64,000 nucleotides of DNA from Flavitalea plasmicola. Its GTDB lineage: Bacteria; Bacteroidota; Bacteroidia; Chitinophagales; Chitinophagaceae. The notes under the pieces are model-generated. The model was not told where the DNA came from, made no database searches, and worked only from the letters and a program-made list of their open reading frames with translations. The stretch spans positions 124,001 through 188,000 of the forward strand of contig NZ_JAUOTO010000011.1 of the NCBI RefSeq assembly GCF_030546645.1, read 5' to 3'. Below are positions 47,570 to 56,143 of this stretch, piece by piece. Each line of letters opens with the position of its first letter. Position 1 is the stretch's first letter. The translations under genes and the position numbers were made by a program.

Positions 47570-48556
47570 CTAGTACACTGTAGGTATCTTTACGATCCTT
47601 CCGGACTCGAAAGACTCGATGGCCGCCTTCGCGATCCGCAAAGCCCGCCGCCCCATCCGGGCATGCACCGGCGGCGCTGCCTTGGCCCTGAAGGCCGTCA
47701 GCATATCACGGAAATGTTTGTCGAAGGCGTAGTGAAACATCCGGTCCTTGTCATTAAAATAGCCGGCCTGCCATACTTCCGCGGTCTCATTGCCCACTTC
47801 CTGGAAACTATACTTCTTTGTTGTATCCTCTACCACAACCCGGCCCTTTGTACCGTTGATCTCCAGGTAATGGGTGGAAGGATACGCATAGGAGGTGTCA
47901 TAGCTGCCCGTGACATTCCCCACGGCGCCTTTGGCAAAATGCAGAGCGATGGCATAGGAGCTGTAACCTTTGCCGGACACATCAGAAGCCTGCATGGCGA
48001 TGGAGTCGACAGGTCCGCAGAGATGTTCTAGCATGTCGAAACCATGGCACTGGGTCTCGATGAGATTCTCCCATGCATAGCAGGAAGGACCTTCGCCGCC
48101 AAAACGCCAGGTGGCATAGACAATGTCACCCAATCTTCCATCCTGTATTGCCTGCCCGGCTTTTTCGACGGGCAGGGCCCATCGATGATTGAAGTTCAGG
48201 GCAAAGAAGAGGTTCCTGCTTTCTGCCTCGGCGATGAGCGAATCCGCCTCACCCATATCGAATACCAGCGGCTTCTCGACGAAGAGAGGGATGCCGGCCC
48301 GGATGATCTGCAGGGTAGGAAGATAGTGCTCCTTATTCCCAAGGCAGACGCAGATGAGGTCAGGCCGTTCCATTTCGATCATCTTTTGTATATCCGTATA
48401 ATCGTTGACCCCGAATTCGGCAGCTCTCGCTTTTGTTCTTTCAGGATTTCTGCCCACGATGGCGCAGAACTCCACATCCGGGTGCTCCGAGAGGATGCGG
48501 GCATGATGCCAGCCCCACCACTCGCCGGTGCCTGCTAATGCGATCTTTGTCTTCAT
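47570..48556 (-). CDS. Gfo/Idh/MocA-family oxidoreductase
   Basis: NAD(P)-dependent sugar or inositol oxidoreductase (328 aa). It has a Rossmann start (KIALAGTGEWWGWHHARIL), the cofactor-pocket EKPLVFD near residue 95, and the C-terminal alpha/beta sheet domain beginning near YATWRFGGEGPS. The N-terminus has GTGEWWGWHH where GxGxxG-x-x-H is expected, so the glycine motif is slightly altered. It lies 14 nt before the binding-protein gene and 23 nt after the alcohol dehydrogenase gene; the two may oxidise the imported sugar in turn. Confidence 0.92.
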   Translation of the reverse strand: MKTKIALAGTGEWWGWHHARILSEHPDVEFCAIVGRNPERTKARAAEFGVNDYTDIQKMIEMERPDLICVCLGNKEHYLPTLQIIRAGIPLFVEKPLVFDMGEADSLIAEAESRNLFFALNFNHRWALPVEKAGQAIQDGRLGDIVYATWRFGGEGPSCYAWENLIETQCHGFDMLEHLCGPVDSIAMQASDVSGKGYSSYAIALHFAKGAVGNVTGSYDTSYAYPSTHYLEINGTKGRVVVEDTTKKYSFQEVGNETAEVWQAGYFNDKDRMFHYAFDKHFRDMLTAFRAKAAPPVHARMGRRALRIAKAAIESFESGRIVKIPTVY

Positions 48557-48579
48557 TTGTTATTACTATTTGGGGAGGG

Positions 48580-49626
48580 TTAATATTCGGCGATGACCTT
48601 GCCGGTATCTCGTCCTACAAACACGCGATACGCCTCTTCCAGTTCCGCAATGGGGTAGGTGTGCGTGATGATCTGATCCAGGTAATCCCTGTTTTGCAGA
48701 TACAGGTCCAGGTTACCCTGCAGCTCATTGTAGCAGAAATATTCGCTGCCGAGCAACGCCCTTTCGGTGGCGATCATATCAGGAGAGATCTGTAGCTGCA
48801 GCTTTTCACCATGACCGACAAAGATCAGGACGCCGCGTTGGGAGAGGACATCCAGGGCTGCACGTCTTGCGGACTCTTTACCGCTGGAGTCGATGGCGAC
48901 ATCGATCTCCTTGAAACCCTGACTGGCGGCGCCTTCAGCCAGGCTGCCTTTATTGAGGTTGATTGGAAGACCACCCAGTTTTTCGGCGAGATCGAGCCTG
49001 TACTCGACCACGTCGCTGATGAGCACGGGAAAGTCCTTGCCGTACATGATCTTCGCCATAGCGAGAATGCCCAGTCCGATGGGGCCCGCGCCCAGCACGA
49101 TCATAGAGGCGGGCGAGGGATGTACCAGCCTTGCGCGTTTGATAGCATGACCGCCGGTACCCATAATATCCAGCAGCAGCGTGCCCTGTGCGTAGGACAT
49201 ACTGTCGGGAATGGGGAAGAAGACGTTCTCGTTGATGACGATATAGGAGCCGTATCCGCCGTCGTGAGTAAAGCCATAGTCGGCACGCTTGTGCAGACAT
49301 TGATTGGTCGCGCCTTGCTGACAATTCCTGCATTTTCCGCAGTAATCCATCAGGAACACCACACCTCTCGTACCCGGTTTTATACGGGTATCCGGACCCG
49401 CCGCGGCGACAACGCCGGCAATCTCGTGACCGGGTGAGACAGTGTCATTACCATTGAAAAGATACGCGAAATCCGAACCGCAGAGGGAATTAGCTTTATT
49501 CTGCAGCAGGAGCTGACCCGGACCGGGCGAACCCACCGACTTGTTAATGAATGCAATTTTTCCTTTTCCTAAAAATCGGGCAAAGCTTGCTTCTTTGGGG
49601 ATGGCAGGCGTGTAAGACGTTGACAT
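48580..49626 (-). CDS. Zinc-dependent medium-chain alcohol/polyol dehydrogenase
   Basis: 348-aa MDR enzyme. The catalytic zinc site is visible as NSLCGSDFAY and SPGHEIAGVV, and the structural zinc loop is CGKCRNCQQGATNQC. The Rossmann fold has VLGAGPIGLGILAMAK. The composition resembles sorbitol/L-iditol or threonine dehydrogenases; the sugar substrate is inferred from the locus. A TACTTTTG box lies 41 nt upstream of the start, so this may begin a separate transcript for the ADH-to-permease genes. Confidence 0.93.
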   Translation of the reverse strand: MSTSYTPAIPKEASFARFLGKGKIAFINKSVGSPGPGQLLLQNKANSLCGSDFAYLFNGNDTVSPGHEIAGVVAAAGPDTRIKPGTRGVVFLMDYCGKCRNCQQGATNQCLHKRADYGFTHDGGYGSYIVINENVFFPIPDSMSYAQGTLLLDIMGTGGHAIKRARLVHPSPASMIVLGAGPIGLGILAMAKIMYGKDFPVLISDVVEYRLDLAEKLGGLPINLNKGSLAEGAASQGFKEIDVAIDSSGKESARRAALDVLSQRGVLIFVGHGEKLQLQISPDMIATERALLGSEYFCYNELQGNLDLYLQNRDYLDQIITHTYPIAELEEAYRVFVGRDTGKVIAEY

Positions 49627-49666
49627 AGATGTTGGTTGCTTGAGTGTTCGATGAGATTGATCAAGC

Positions 49667-49674
49667 CAAAAGTA
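49667..49674 (-). promoter_or_regulatory. Candidate -7 promoter element before the alcohol dehydrogenase gene
   Basis: TACTTTTG on the minus strand is a perfect TAnnTTTG match, 41 nt upstream of the start codon in a 95-nt gap. No good TTTG is present at the -33 position, so strength is doubtful or activator-dependent. Confidence 0.35.
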
Positions 49675-49721
49675 AAGATTAAAGGAGGTGGCCGATGATA
49701 CGGCGTTGGCCAGTAATTGAA

Positions 49722-50357
49722 CTATCTTGATATTTGATAGTGGCGGGAGATATACTGCGTCAGCGCTGAAAGATCACTGAAATGTTCACCGGGCAGATGG
49801 ACGCCAAAACAGGTCAGGCCGGCAGCTGTAGCTGATCGCATACCGCTGGGCGTGTCTTCTATAGCAATACAATACGATTTATCGACATACAGCAGTTCCA
49901 CCGCCCGCTGATAGGGCTCAGGGTGCGGTTTGACATGCCTGACATCATCTCTTGTAACAATATGCTTAAACCTCTCTTCCAACCCTATCCGCGACAATAT
50001 CACACGTACCTCACCTTTTGAGCTGGACGTCACCAGCACCATAGGCAGACCTGCAAAAAAGTCAAGCGTCTCCAGCGCATAAGGCATCAGCCTGATCTCT
50101 TCATCCCGAAAGGTCTGCAACATCATGGCCTCTCTTTTAGCCACCATTTCTTCCAGCGAAACATCCAGCCGAAAGACATCTATCAGTTTCTGCGCATTCG
50201 TCGCCAGGGCCACACCCGCGTATTGCTTCATATACGTGTCGTGATCCAGGTGCTGCCCATAATGCCCGATCAGCGCATTCCAGCAATTGTAATGGCTTAT
50301 CTCGGAGTCGATGAGGGTGCCGTCCAGGTCGAAAAGTATAGCTTTTAATGTTTGCAT
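49722..50357 (-). CDS. HAD-superfamily sugar phosphatase / beta-phosphoglucomutase-like
   Basis: 211-aa cytoplasmic hydrolase of HAD subfamily I. Motif I is ILFDLDGTLIDSE with the nucleophile Asp10 and acid Asp12; motif II is VLVTSSSKGEV; the lysine of motif III is near KPHPEPYQRA; motif IV is CIAIEDTPSGMRSA. An all-alpha cap follows motif I. Phosphosugars are likely substrates; phosphatase versus mutase cannot be decided. It lies 21 nt after the AraC gene. Confidence 0.93.
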   Translation of the reverse strand: MQTLKAILFDLDGTLIDSEISHYNCWNALIGHYGQHLDHDTYMKQYAGVALATNAQKLIDVFRLDVSLEEMVAKREAMMLQTFRDEEIRLMPYALETLDFFAGLPMVLVTSSSKGEVRVILSRIGLEERFKHIVTRDDVRHVKPHPEPYQRAVELLYVDKSYCIAIEDTPSGMRSATAAGLTCFGVHLPGEHFSDLSALTQYISRHYQISR

Positions 50358-50378
50358 GCTTGGTGCGCCTTGCTGAAT

Positions 50379-51248
50379 TTAATGAACCTTGCTCACCAAA
50401 AAATGTCGCTGATACTCCATCGGCGTTTTGCCTTTGATAGCCTTGAACTTACGATTGAAATAGGAGACATTGTTGAAACCCGCTTCCCCGCTGATCTGCG
50501 AGATGCCCATATTATTACCTTGCAGCAGCTTGCACGCATAGCCGATGCGGAAGTCGATGAGAAATTCCGACAGGGTCTTGCGGGTGAATTTTTTAAAGTA
50601 TCGGCAGAAGGCGGAAGGAGAGAGATAGGCGATAGCCGCCACTTCATCTAAAGTAAGATCTCTTTTAAAATTTTGCACGATATAGTCATATACTTTGTTC
50701 ATCCGGGAGCTTTCCTCATCGGAGACAGACGTATTGGTAAAGCCGGGACTGGACAAAAGAAAATAGTCGTGTGACATGGACAGGGTATGCAGGATCTGCA
50801 ACACCTCGATGATCGTCTCCGCCGGCGTCATGGAGGGCAGATCGATGATCTTCTTCATCAGCATCTCTCTTGTCTCTCCCGTAAAGCAGATGCCGCGGGT
50901 GGATTTATCCAGTAGCTCTCTGATCTTCTGAAAGGGCTTCCTGTCGAAAAAACTCATGCCTAGGAAATTCTCATGGAACTGGATCACGACCTGGCTGACG
51001 GCGTCCTTGCTGCTAAGAAGACCTTTTGAATGAAATTTATGAGGCAGGTTCGAGCCGAACATACATAGATCCACCGCATTGAAATTGGTGATGCTGTCGC
51101 CGACAAATCGCTGGCCGCTGCTCTCGAGGATGAGGATGATCTCATATTCCGGGTGGAAATGAAAGGGAAAATCATTGTGCTCAAAGCTTTCTTCCTTGAC
51201 CACCAGTAGATTGTCGGGGCTTACGATGTTTTCACGGAAAATTCTCAT
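50379..51248 (-). CDS. AraC-family transcriptional regulator
   Basis: 289-aa regulator with an N-terminal cupin ligand domain (FHFHPEYEIILILESSGQRFVGD in outline, around residues 28-50) and a C-terminal double helix-turn-helix. The latter is recognisable from LTLDEVAAIAYLSPSAFCRYFKKFTRK and ISQISGEAGFNNVSYFNRKFK. The cupin suggests direct sensing of a sugar in the cytoplasm, rather than the hybrid two-component regulators usual for Bacteroidota polysaccharide loci. It is inside the sugar locus and the most likely regulator of it. Confidence 0.94.
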   Translation of the reverse strand: MRIFRENIVSPDNLLVVKEESFEHNDFPFHFHPEYEIILILESSGQRFVGDSITNFNAVDLCMFGSNLPHKFHSKGLLSSKDAVSQVVIQFHENFLGMSFFDRKPFQKIRELLDKSTRGICFTGETREMLMKKIIDLPSMTPAETIIEVLQILHTLSMSHDYFLLSSPGFTNTSVSDEESSRMNKVYDYIVQNFKRDLTLDEVAAIAYLSPSAFCRYFKKFTRKTLSEFLIDFRIGYACKLLQGNNMGISQISGEAGFNNVSYFNRKFKAIKGKTPMEYQRHFLVSKVH

Positions 51249-51271
51249 ACTGGCACTAAATTAAGCAAATT

Positions 51272-51442
51272 CTATAAATGCGCAGCCCTTCCCAGGTAGT
51301 TATTGGCTTTCTCTTGCTGAACCAATGCAGCCGCCAGTTTCCCCTCTATACTGTAAAACGTAGGATCCAGAAAAGGCAGCAGGATGGCCAGCCCTTTGAA
51401 GAGACGCATCCTGCTGCTGCATATACGAGGTGGACGGGTCAT
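51272..51442 (-). CDS. Candidate small protein translationally coupled to SusD
   Basis: A 56-codon ORF whose ATG overlaps the SusD stop codon (ATGA). The predicted peptide starts MTRPPRICSSRMRLFKGLAI, contains a hydrophobic stretch (LFKGLAILLPFL) and ends in NNYLGRAAHL. It fills almost the whole 190-nt gap between SusD and AraC. I recognise no homologue; it may be a real small membrane peptide, the remnant of a larger gene, or chance. Confidence 0.3.
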   Translation of the reverse strand: MTRPPRICSSRMRLFKGLAILLPFLDPTFYSIEGKLAAALVQQEKANNYLGRAAHL

Positions 51443-53049
51443 TTATAGCCGTCATTTTGATCCAGGTTCGGGTTGGAATTCAACGCCGCCTGCGGGATGG
51501 GGAAGATCGTGCGATAGTCGCCATTGGGCTTATGCGACAGCCAGCTTTTTTTGGTGAACACGCCAAATCGGATGTCATCCCTTCTGCGTTGGGCCTCCCA
51601 GGGGAACTCATAGCCCAGCTCGTCCAGCATGCCGCCGAATTGGACAGCCGACTGATCGCCCGGATCGACGATGTTATAATTCTCGACATACCCGTAGTGA
51701 TACTTGCTGTTGCCCTGGAGCTGCGCTCCCGTCACCGTTGCCTTTGCTGGATCGGCAAAAGCCCTGTTACGCACATTCGTCACGATCGCCGCGGCATCGT
51801 CTGCATGCCCCGTGCGTAGCAAACACTCTGCCTTCATCATCATCACCTGGGCAAGACGGAAAAAAGGAAAGTCGTTGCTCAGATCGGCTAGCGCGCCGGT
51901 CTTTACCTCGAACTTATTCATCCGGTAACCTTCCGTCTCGCTGGTGAAGAGGCCGTCGGGCAGGTGATTCACAAAGTTCAGCGGTTGCCCGTTTTTGTCA
52001 TAAGAACCCTTCAACGGCGTCACGCCGTCAGACTTGAACTGCGGGCCCATCAGCCAGGTATCGCCCAGTCGATGGTCGTCACTGCTATAAGTGTCGATGA
52101 ACTGGGGAATACCCTGCGCGGAGCCGGAACCCCACGGCGTGGCCTGCATATTATATTTATCTTTCATCGCGCCATGCCACGAGTACATCTCCACAAAGAA
52201 GCCCTGCCCCTGGTTCTCATCGAAGGGGACGGCAAAAATGATCTCGCTGGAATTCTCATTCTGGGTCTTGAAGATATCCTTATAGGCGCCTTCCAGGTGA
52301 TAACCCGGAGAGCCCAGTATGTCATTACATTGCGCGAGACATTCCTGCCATTTGGCCTGACCCGTATAAACCTCCGCGTTTAGATAGATATTGGCGAGCA
52401 AGGCCTTGGCCGCCCATTTGTTGAATCTGCCGTACATGAGCTTATCCGTGTTCTCGCTCAGACTGGGCAGCGCATCATTGATATCCTTTACAATAAAGTC
52501 ATAGATCTCCTGCCGCTTGGCGGTGGAAGGAAGTTCCGTAGCAGTCGAATTGACCAGGGGGGCATTGCCAAAATTGTCGCAGATCTGCCAGTAATAGAAA
52601 GCACGAAGCACTTTCATCTCGCCGATAAGACCTTCCTTTGTCGTTCCGGCAGCCGGCGGGATGACGTCTTTGTCCAGCTGATCCAATACCCTGTTACAAT
52701 TGGTGACACCGGCATACAGCTGCAGCCACATATTGATCATCTGCGGATTCTCGGAGTTCCAGGTGTGCAGATGGATCCGTTTATAGATGCCCGCATCTTC
52801 CCAGCCCGATGAATTGGCTGGCATCACTAATTCGTCCGAGCTCGTCTCCTGCAACATATACCAGTTCGAATGGGAGAAGAGTCCGCGCAGATTGGCATAG
52901 GCGATACCCATGGCCGCATAAGCATCCGTGTATTTATAGGTTTGTGCGGACAGGTCGGAATAGGTGATCTCTTTGAGATCGCCCTTACAGCCGGGCAGGG
53001 TCACCGAGGCCAGCAGAAGAACAAGACATATATTTTTTATCGTAGACAT
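51439..53049 (-). CDS. RagB/SusD-family outer-membrane lipoprotein
   Basis: 536-aa glycan-binding lipoprotein partner of the adjacent SusC. The leader (NICLVLLLASVTLPGC) ends in the lipidation cysteine. SusD features include FSHSNWYMLQETSSDELVMP, LDQLDKDVIPPA, GEMKVLRAFYYWQICDNFGNAPL in outline (residues about 130-155), and the C-terminal ELGYEFPWEAQRRRDDIRFG. The start was set at ATG 53049; the longer frame to 53136 lies in the SusC gene. The spacing to SusC is 10 nt. Confidence 0.95.
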   Translation of the reverse strand: MSTIKNICLVLLLASVTLPGCKGDLKEITYSDLSAQTYKYTDAYAAMGIAYANLRGLFSHSNWYMLQETSSDELVMPANSSGWEDAGIYKRIHLHTWNSENPQMINMWLQLYAGVTNCNRVLDQLDKDVIPPAAGTTKEGLIGEMKVLRAFYYWQICDNFGNAPLVNSTATELPSTAKRQEIYDFIVKDINDALPSLSENTDKLMYGRFNKWAAKALLANIYLNAEVYTGQAKWQECLAQCNDILGSPGYHLEGAYKDIFKTQNENSSEIIFAVPFDENQGQGFFVEMYSWHGAMKDKYNMQATPWGSGSAQGIPQFIDTYSSDDHRLGDTWLMGPQFKSDGVTPLKGSYDKNGQPLNFVNHLPDGLFTSETEGYRMNKFEVKTGALADLSNDFPFFRLAQVMMMKAECLLRTGHADDAAAIVTNVRNRAFADPAKATVTGAQLQGNSKYHYGYVENYNIVDPGDQSAVQFGGMLDELGYEFPWEAQRRRDDIRFGVFTKKSWLSHKPNGDYRTIFPIPQAALNSNPNLDQNDGYK

Positions 53050-53059
53050 ATTATACAGT

Positions 53060-56014
53060 TTAGAAAGTAAAGAATCCACCCAGTGTATAGCTTGTGATGG
53101 CGGGATATCGGTTCCTGTTGTCCACACCCGGCGCAAGACCCAGGATGGACACTTCGGGATCGATGCCTTTATAGCCGGTGAAGGTCTTCAGGTTCGACGC
53201 CGACGCATATACACGCACGGTCTTTATATATTTAGTCTGAAGACGCAGGTTGTACCCCAGGGTGACATTATCGATCTTCCAGTAGCTGCCGTTCTCGATA
53301 TAATAGCTGACATAGCTGACGGATTGATCATCGGCCAGGGGACGCTTGCCATAAACCTTGTCATAAGCGGTCTTCAGGAGGTTACCGCGGGTCATCATGA
53401 CGGGTGCGTCGTACCAGATTCGGGGCGTGTTCAGGATCTGGAAATCAAACGCACCGCGCATGGTGATGTTCAGATCGAAATTTTTGTACGACAGGCTATT
53501 GTTCCAGCTGAGATAATGCTTGGGTAGCCCGTTGCCGATGATCATCTTATCATCCGCCTGCGCCTGCACGATGGGTTTGGGTTTGCCATCCTTTCCCAGG
53601 ATGATCCAATGGCCCTGGTCATCGATATCCACGCTTTTGAAGCCGTAAAAATTGCCGACGGGCAGGCCGATCTGTACCCGGCTGGTGGGCGTCTGGATGG
53701 GCTCAGCCAGGAAGCCCGCGTCGAAATAGCCACTGGCCAGCTGGAAATGCTTGTCGGAGAGGGAGAGGATCTTGTTGCTGTTGGTGGAATAGTTCACCTG
53801 GGTATTCCAGGTAAGGTCCTTGCCCTGGATGACGGCAAAGTTCAGCTGAACCTCTACACCCTTGTTCTGCATGGAGGCGGCATTGGCCGTGATGTTGTTA
53901 TACAGATAGGGAGGCGTGGATACAGGATAGTTGAAGAGAAGGTCGCTGGTGGTCCGTTTGTAATAATCCACCGTTGCCGTGAGCCTGTTGTTCATAAAGC
54001 CGATGTCTACGCCGATATTCAGTTCCTTTTTCTTCTCCCAGCGAAGATCGGGATTGGCATTGCTGGACGGGTTGATGACCTGGATCCATTGACCGTTGAT
54101 CAGCGTATAGGTATTGAAGTTGATCCTGTCAAGGGAGAGATAGGGAGTAGACGGCTCCGTCCCCGTAATGCCATAGCCTGCGCGGAATTTCAGGGAGCTG
54201 ATAGTCTTAATGTCTATAAGAAAAGATTCCTGCTTGGCATTCCAGCCAATGGAGGCGGCGGGAAAGTTGCCGTATTTGTGGTTGCTACCGAATTTGGAAG
54301 AGCCTTCCCGCCGGATACTGGTCGCCAGCAGGTATTTATCCTGGAAGCTATAGTTTAATCTGAAGAAGTAACCCACCAGCTTGTTCTGGCTGCGATAAGA
54401 GTTCTCCACACCCTGGCCGCGGCTCAATGCCCGGCCGGACTGCAATGAGTTATAAGAATAGTCATCCGTTGGGAAGTCATAGTTCTGCGCATAGAAGCTT
54501 TGGACGTCGTTTTGCCGCCAGCTGTAGCCGGCCAGACCAGTGACCGTATGATCGCCGATACTTCTTTTATAGTTGACGGTCGCTTCCAGCAGGTCTTCCA
54601 CGCTGCGTTGAGCGCCTCTGGCGGCATAGCCATTCTTGCCGTCATGAAGCGTAGAGTAATTCTGCCTGGTCTCGGAGTAGCCGGCCAGGTTATTCAGCAG
54701 GTCACGTGACACCAGCAGCCTGATGTCCAGGTCCCTGATGGGCGTCAGCACGGCAGTACCGGAAGTGCGCAGATCGGTGTTCTGCTGCATCCCATCCGAG
54801 GTGTATAGCAGGGACACGGGATTCGCATAATCCGTCTTGTCCGTATGCTCGGTAAAAGTCCCGTCAGGATTACGGACGGGTTGGGTGGGATTGAGATAGA
54901 TCGCATTGCGGTAGACATCACCTCTGAAGCCGCCGCCGTCAAACCCGAAATAGTTCTGCTCATAGCCATTGATATTGGCATTCAGCTTCAGCATCCCGTT
55001 GAACATGCTATGGTTGACCTCCAGTCGCGGATAGATGATCTTGTTGTTGCTCCGCTGCATGATGCCGTTGAGATTCCTGTAATTGATATTGACGATGTAG
55101 TTGGTATTCTCGGATGAGCCGCGCAGGTCGAGATTGTATACCTGTGACAAGGGCTTTTGCATGACTTCTTTTAGCCAGTCCGTGCTGCCGCCGTAGTCAG
55201 TGGCGCCGGGCTTGCCTTGTTGTACGTATTGACGGTATTCGCTGGCGGAAAGGAAGTCAAGACGCTTGGTGATGCGTTGGGTAGTGAAGTAGGTATTAAG
55301 ATCCATTTTGGGAGCTGCGGAGCCTTTGGATTTGCGGGTAGTGATGAGGATGACCCCGTTGGTGCCCCTGGTACCGTAGATGGCGGCGGCGGACCCGTCT
55401 TTCAGCACGTCAATGGATTCGATGTCTTCCGGCGCGACGGATGTCAGCGTGCCGGGGACACCGTCGATGATGACAAGGGGAGTGGTGCTCGCATTCAGGG
55501 TGGCGATACCGCGGAGATTGACCTGGGCGGTCCCGGTGGGATTGCCGTCGGTGGTGACTACGGAGAGGCCCGCGACCTTCCCGCGGATCAGCTGGGCGGC
55601 GTCACCTGCGGCGCCTTTCACAAAATTCTCGGATTTTACGCTGGCCACGGCACTCGTGATCTCTCCTTGCCGCTGGGTGCCGTAACCCACTACGATGACC
55701 TCATTCAGCCCCTTGGCTATTTCGGTCATGGTCACATCGATGGCTGTCTTGCCTTCCGTAAAGCTGACTTCCTGCGATGCATACCCGAGATTGGTAAAGA
55801 TCAGCGTGCCGCTGCTTTGCGGAGATTTTACAGTGTAATGACCGTTGACGTCCGTGGTGGCACCGATGGAGCTGCCTTTCAGCATGATGCTGACGCCGGC
55901 CAGCGGATTGTTCCTGCTATCCGACACCTTACCGGTGATGGTTACGGGATCTGCTGTAGCAGCAGATGCCTGCAGGAAAAGGAGGATTGATAAAAAGCAT
56001 GTCAAAATTTTCAT
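53060..56014 (-). CDS. SusC/RagA-family TonB-linked outer-membrane receptor
   Basis: Complete 984-aa SusC protein. A signal peptide (ILTCFLSILLFLQASAATA) is followed by a carboxypeptidase-D-like beta domain (TITGKVSDSRNNPLAGVSI), a TonB-box region (LNEVIVVGYGTQ near residue 110), the plug (AQVNLRGIATLN, PLVIIDGVPG, DIESIDVLKDGSAAAIYGTRG) and the beta-barrel ending in GGFFTF. It imports the oligosaccharide bound by SusD into the periplasm. It lies 129 nt downstream of the GH127 gene; the gap holds a hairpin and a sharp dyad. Confidence 0.97.
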   Translation of the reverse strand: MKILTCFLSILLFLQASAATADPVTITGKVSDSRNNPLAGVSIMLKGSSIGATTDVNGHYTVKSPQSSGTLIFTNLGYASQEVSFTEGKTAIDVTMTEIAKGLNEVIVVGYGTQRQGEITSAVASVKSENFVKGAAGDAAQLIRGKVAGLSVVTTDGNPTGTAQVNLRGIATLNASTTPLVIIDGVPGTLTSVAPEDIESIDVLKDGSAAAIYGTRGTNGVILITTRKSKGSAAPKMDLNTYFTTQRITKRLDFLSASEYRQYVQQGKPGATDYGGSTDWLKEVMQKPLSQVYNLDLRGSSENTNYIVNINYRNLNGIMQRSNNKIIYPRLEVNHSMFNGMLKLNANINGYEQNYFGFDGGGFRGDVYRNAIYLNPTQPVRNPDGTFTEHTDKTDYANPVSLLYTSDGMQQNTDLRTSGTAVLTPIRDLDIRLLVSRDLLNNLAGYSETRQNYSTLHDGKNGYAARGAQRSVEDLLEATVNYKRSIGDHTVTGLAGYSWRQNDVQSFYAQNYDFPTDDYSYNSLQSGRALSRGQGVENSYRSQNKLVGYFFRLNYSFQDKYLLATSIRREGSSKFGSNHKYGNFPAASIGWNAKQESFLIDIKTISSLKFRAGYGITGTEPSTPYLSLDRINFNTYTLINGQWIQVINPSSNANPDLRWEKKKELNIGVDIGFMNNRLTATVDYYKRTTSDLLFNYPVSTPPYLYNNITANAASMQNKGVEVQLNFAVIQGKDLTWNTQVNYSTNSNKILSLSDKHFQLASGYFDAGFLAEPIQTPTSRVQIGLPVGNFYGFKSVDIDDQGHWIILGKDGKPKPIVQAQADDKMIIGNGLPKHYLSWNNSLSYKNFDLNITMRGAFDFQILNTPRIWYDAPVMMTRGNLLKTAYDKVYGKRPLADDQSVSYVSYYIENGSYWKIDNVTLGYNLRLQTKYIKTVRVYASASNLKTFTGYKGIDPEVSILGLAPGVDNRNRYPAITSYTLGGFFTF

Positions 56015-56067
56015 ACATTTTGGTTGTTTAACTGATGCAATCGTTTACAATGTTAGCCGGTGGAATA

Positions 56068-56083
56068 GGGCAATAGATTGCCC
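56068..56083. promoter_or_regulatory. Perfect 7-bp dyad upstream of SusC (candidate operator)
   Basis: gggcaat-ag-attgccc is a perfect inverted repeat with a 2-nt centre, 54 nt upstream of the SusC start. Its loop is too short for a good RNA hairpin, so a protein-binding site is more likely. The half-site resembles cttgccc at 58295-58301 upstream of GH127. Confidence 0.4.
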
Positions 56084-56106
56084 GGGGCGAGTCTTACACA
56101 ACACCC

Positions 56107-56127
56107 GAAGCCTTCGAAGAAGGCTTC
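56107..56127 (-). terminator. Hairpin after the GH127 gene (terminator or attenuator)
   Basis: gaagccttc / gaaggcttc, a 9-bp stem with a 3-nt loop, starts 17 nt after the GH127 stop. The run of T residues after it is weak, so it may reduce rather than stop transcription into SusC, or protect the upstream mRNA end. Confidence 0.5.
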
Positions 56128-56143
56128 CATACATCATGAATAT

